DNA from: Trochalopteron elliotii
Lineage: Eukaryota > Chordata > Aves > Passeriformes > Leiothrichidae
Length of the DNA: 64,000 nt
Direction of reading: 5' to 3'
Assembly (NCBI GenBank): GCA_024734555.1
Contig: JANPWX010000073.1
Location: 2,510,315-2,574,314, forward strand
Below are positions 62,596 to 64,000 of this stretch, piece by piece; within the stretch, counting starts at the first letter, position 1, and each line of letters begins with the position of its first letter. The notes under the pieces were generated by a model. That model was not told the origin of the DNA, ran no database searches, and worked only from the letters and a program-made list of their open reading frames with translations. Both the position numbers and the translations under genes were made by a program.

Positions 62596-64000
62596 CTGGG
62601 TGAACCTGATGCTCCAGAGCCTATGGCTGGTGCTCCAGAGCATTGATCATCCTTTCATGACAAACTATTAGTACATACAGCATGTGCCAAGCCATTGTGG
62701 GGGGATCTATCACAGCCACTTAAGAAATCTTTTATACGGTTCTCTCACTCCTAGGCAAGAAAAAAAACATCTTAAGTCTCGGCTGCTTTGAAGTGAGGTT
62801 CCTGTGTTTGTATGTTAAAACACAACCTGTTTGTGTTGTGGAACTTCAGAAAAGTTCTAATCTCTACAAAGATTTGAAGTTCAGAGGTCTGTTTGGCACC
62901 TTTACAGAATCCCTTTCAAGTATACACCTTCTTGAGTGAAAATAGACCATGAACTTACTGTGAAAGTGAAGAGACAGAGATTGAGAACAGTAATTTCCTG
63001 CCCAGGTGACACCTAGAGGGCAAGTTTGGGATATGGATAGGCATTGTTCTTGTAAGCACCTTATGCCTGTGAAGGAAGAGGGGAAACTGCGAATTATCCT
63101 CTTACTATCTTTTATGAAATAAAAGTACTGGAAATCAGAAAGATTTTGCCAGCTGTGAGTGTAAAAGTCATAGCAGGATGCATTTTACTGGAGGCCCCTG
63201 GTCCTCCTGTTGTCATTATCCTTGAAGGTGTGAGACAAACCAGGAATGTAAAGCTTGCATGCATATGTCATTTTTTCTCCACCTACCCTTTGCATCCCAA
63301 GGCTTTGATTTTCAAGAAGCCAAAAAGAAATTGAGATTTCAACTGTGTTGTTTAAAGACTAAATCAGAAAACTTGATCTCTGATTTGTTCCACTATATCC
63401 CTCTGAAATGAATGTCAGGTGAAAAAAATTAGATCTGGTGGAAGTCCACTTGTGCAGTCATTGTAAGTTGGTGGAGGGTTGGCCCTGCAACTTCTGAGTT
63501 TGGAACCAAAGTCTCATTCCAGTTCTCAAGGCCTCATTCCAGTTCTTATTGCAGAAGTGAAAACTTCTGAATTGGCTTTAGTAGCTTTGGCCCAGTATAA
63601 ACCTTTGTGGTGCTTCTGAGGTGCCTAAAAGTTCTGGTGATGATTTGTTATGGCAGCTGCTCCCCCAGTTGCACCTGTCATGTTCCCTATGCCTCGATCT
63701 CTCTGTGTTTACAAGAGTTCTAAAGAAAGCTGGGCCAAGCCTGAGGTCTCCTGGGCCACCTGAAGGTCTGTTTGGACCTCTGTCTTCCATTGGAGTCCCT
63801 TTCTTGTTTTAAAGATAATTATATTTACTTCCCTTAAAGTTTCATCAACTTTCCAGTGAAGCTTGGTAGCCAGGAAAAGGACTTACAAACAACTGTGTGC
63901 AAATGCGCTTAGAAAAAGTGATCTCCTCAGAGAAACTGATATTTAATGATAATATATGGTAACATTGCAATTAATGGAGATTGAATTTGGTTTCAATGGC

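Larger units (their letters stand above)
59461..64000. other. AT-rich non-coding DNA
   Basis: Contains the A tract and MIR-like piece listed separately. Short near-identical tandem words occur at 62,610-62,641 (gctccagagc with 22-bp spacing) and 63,513-63,546 (ctcattccagttct with 20-bp spacing). At 62,006-62,233 a minus-strand open stretch (EAFKQFLKLEEAFREWN) has no identified family. No exon recognised. Confidence 0.45.

Noticed and set aside
1..64000. CRISPR arrays, operons, bacterial-type regulation, tRNA or rRNA genes
   Set aside because: No regularly spaced repeats, no ribosome-binding patterns, no cloverleaf or rRNA text. CR1 and MIR-like repeats show vertebrate nuclear DNA.

Overview
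The window looks like bird nuclear DNA that is almost entirely non-coding. The best lineage evidence is a CR1 LINE 3' end at 16,875-16,990: it carries the family's usual closing phrase (ggttggaactggatgatc, then aaggtcccttccaaccc) and a degenerate ATTCTATGA-type end. A second, much older CR1 fragment lies at 53,365-53,620. Thin MIR-like SINE relics, short palindromic amniote repeats, few recent insertions and AT-rich DNA between two promoter-like islands also fit a bird. I found no intact protein-coding gene, tRNA or rRNA. The open frames present are mostly short, lack splice or family support, or are decayed.

Layout. 1-950 is a strong CpG island with long C tracts, most easily read as the promoter and 5' end of a gene. 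From 950 to about 28,000 the DNA is AT-rich and intron-like. It holds an antisense coding-like relic (7,864-8,290), an antisense relic that resembles a hAT transposase C-terminus (14,500-15,500), the CR1 3' end, scattered MIR-like pieces and a clear hairpin element (26,981-27,101). At 28,190-28,620 there is a second promoter/5' exon candidate on the + strand: a CTCTCG-rich tract, a GTATATAC palindrome and two good splice donors. A tiny CpG cluster follows at 31,305-31,410. A second frameshifted antisense relic lies at 34,799-35,480.

Regions at 36,010-36,480 and 43,290-43,720 have the look of conserved non-coding regulatory DNA; the second contains a CA/CG alternating tract. A diverged direct duplication (44,587-44,772 and 45,286-45,462) sits just before an uninterrupted run of 39 T. 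About 50,020-51,240 matches an ancient interspersed repeat known from turtles, crocodilians and birds, probably from the CR1 LINE lineage. The rest to 64,000 is ordinary AT-rich DNA with small repeats.

My overall reading is the 5' part of one large gene with at least two alternative first exons on the + strand and very long introns, a structure typical of developmental regulators. The gene itself could not be identified, because no recognisable coding exon lies here. Similarity statements about repeats rest on remembered consensus phrases, not on a database search.
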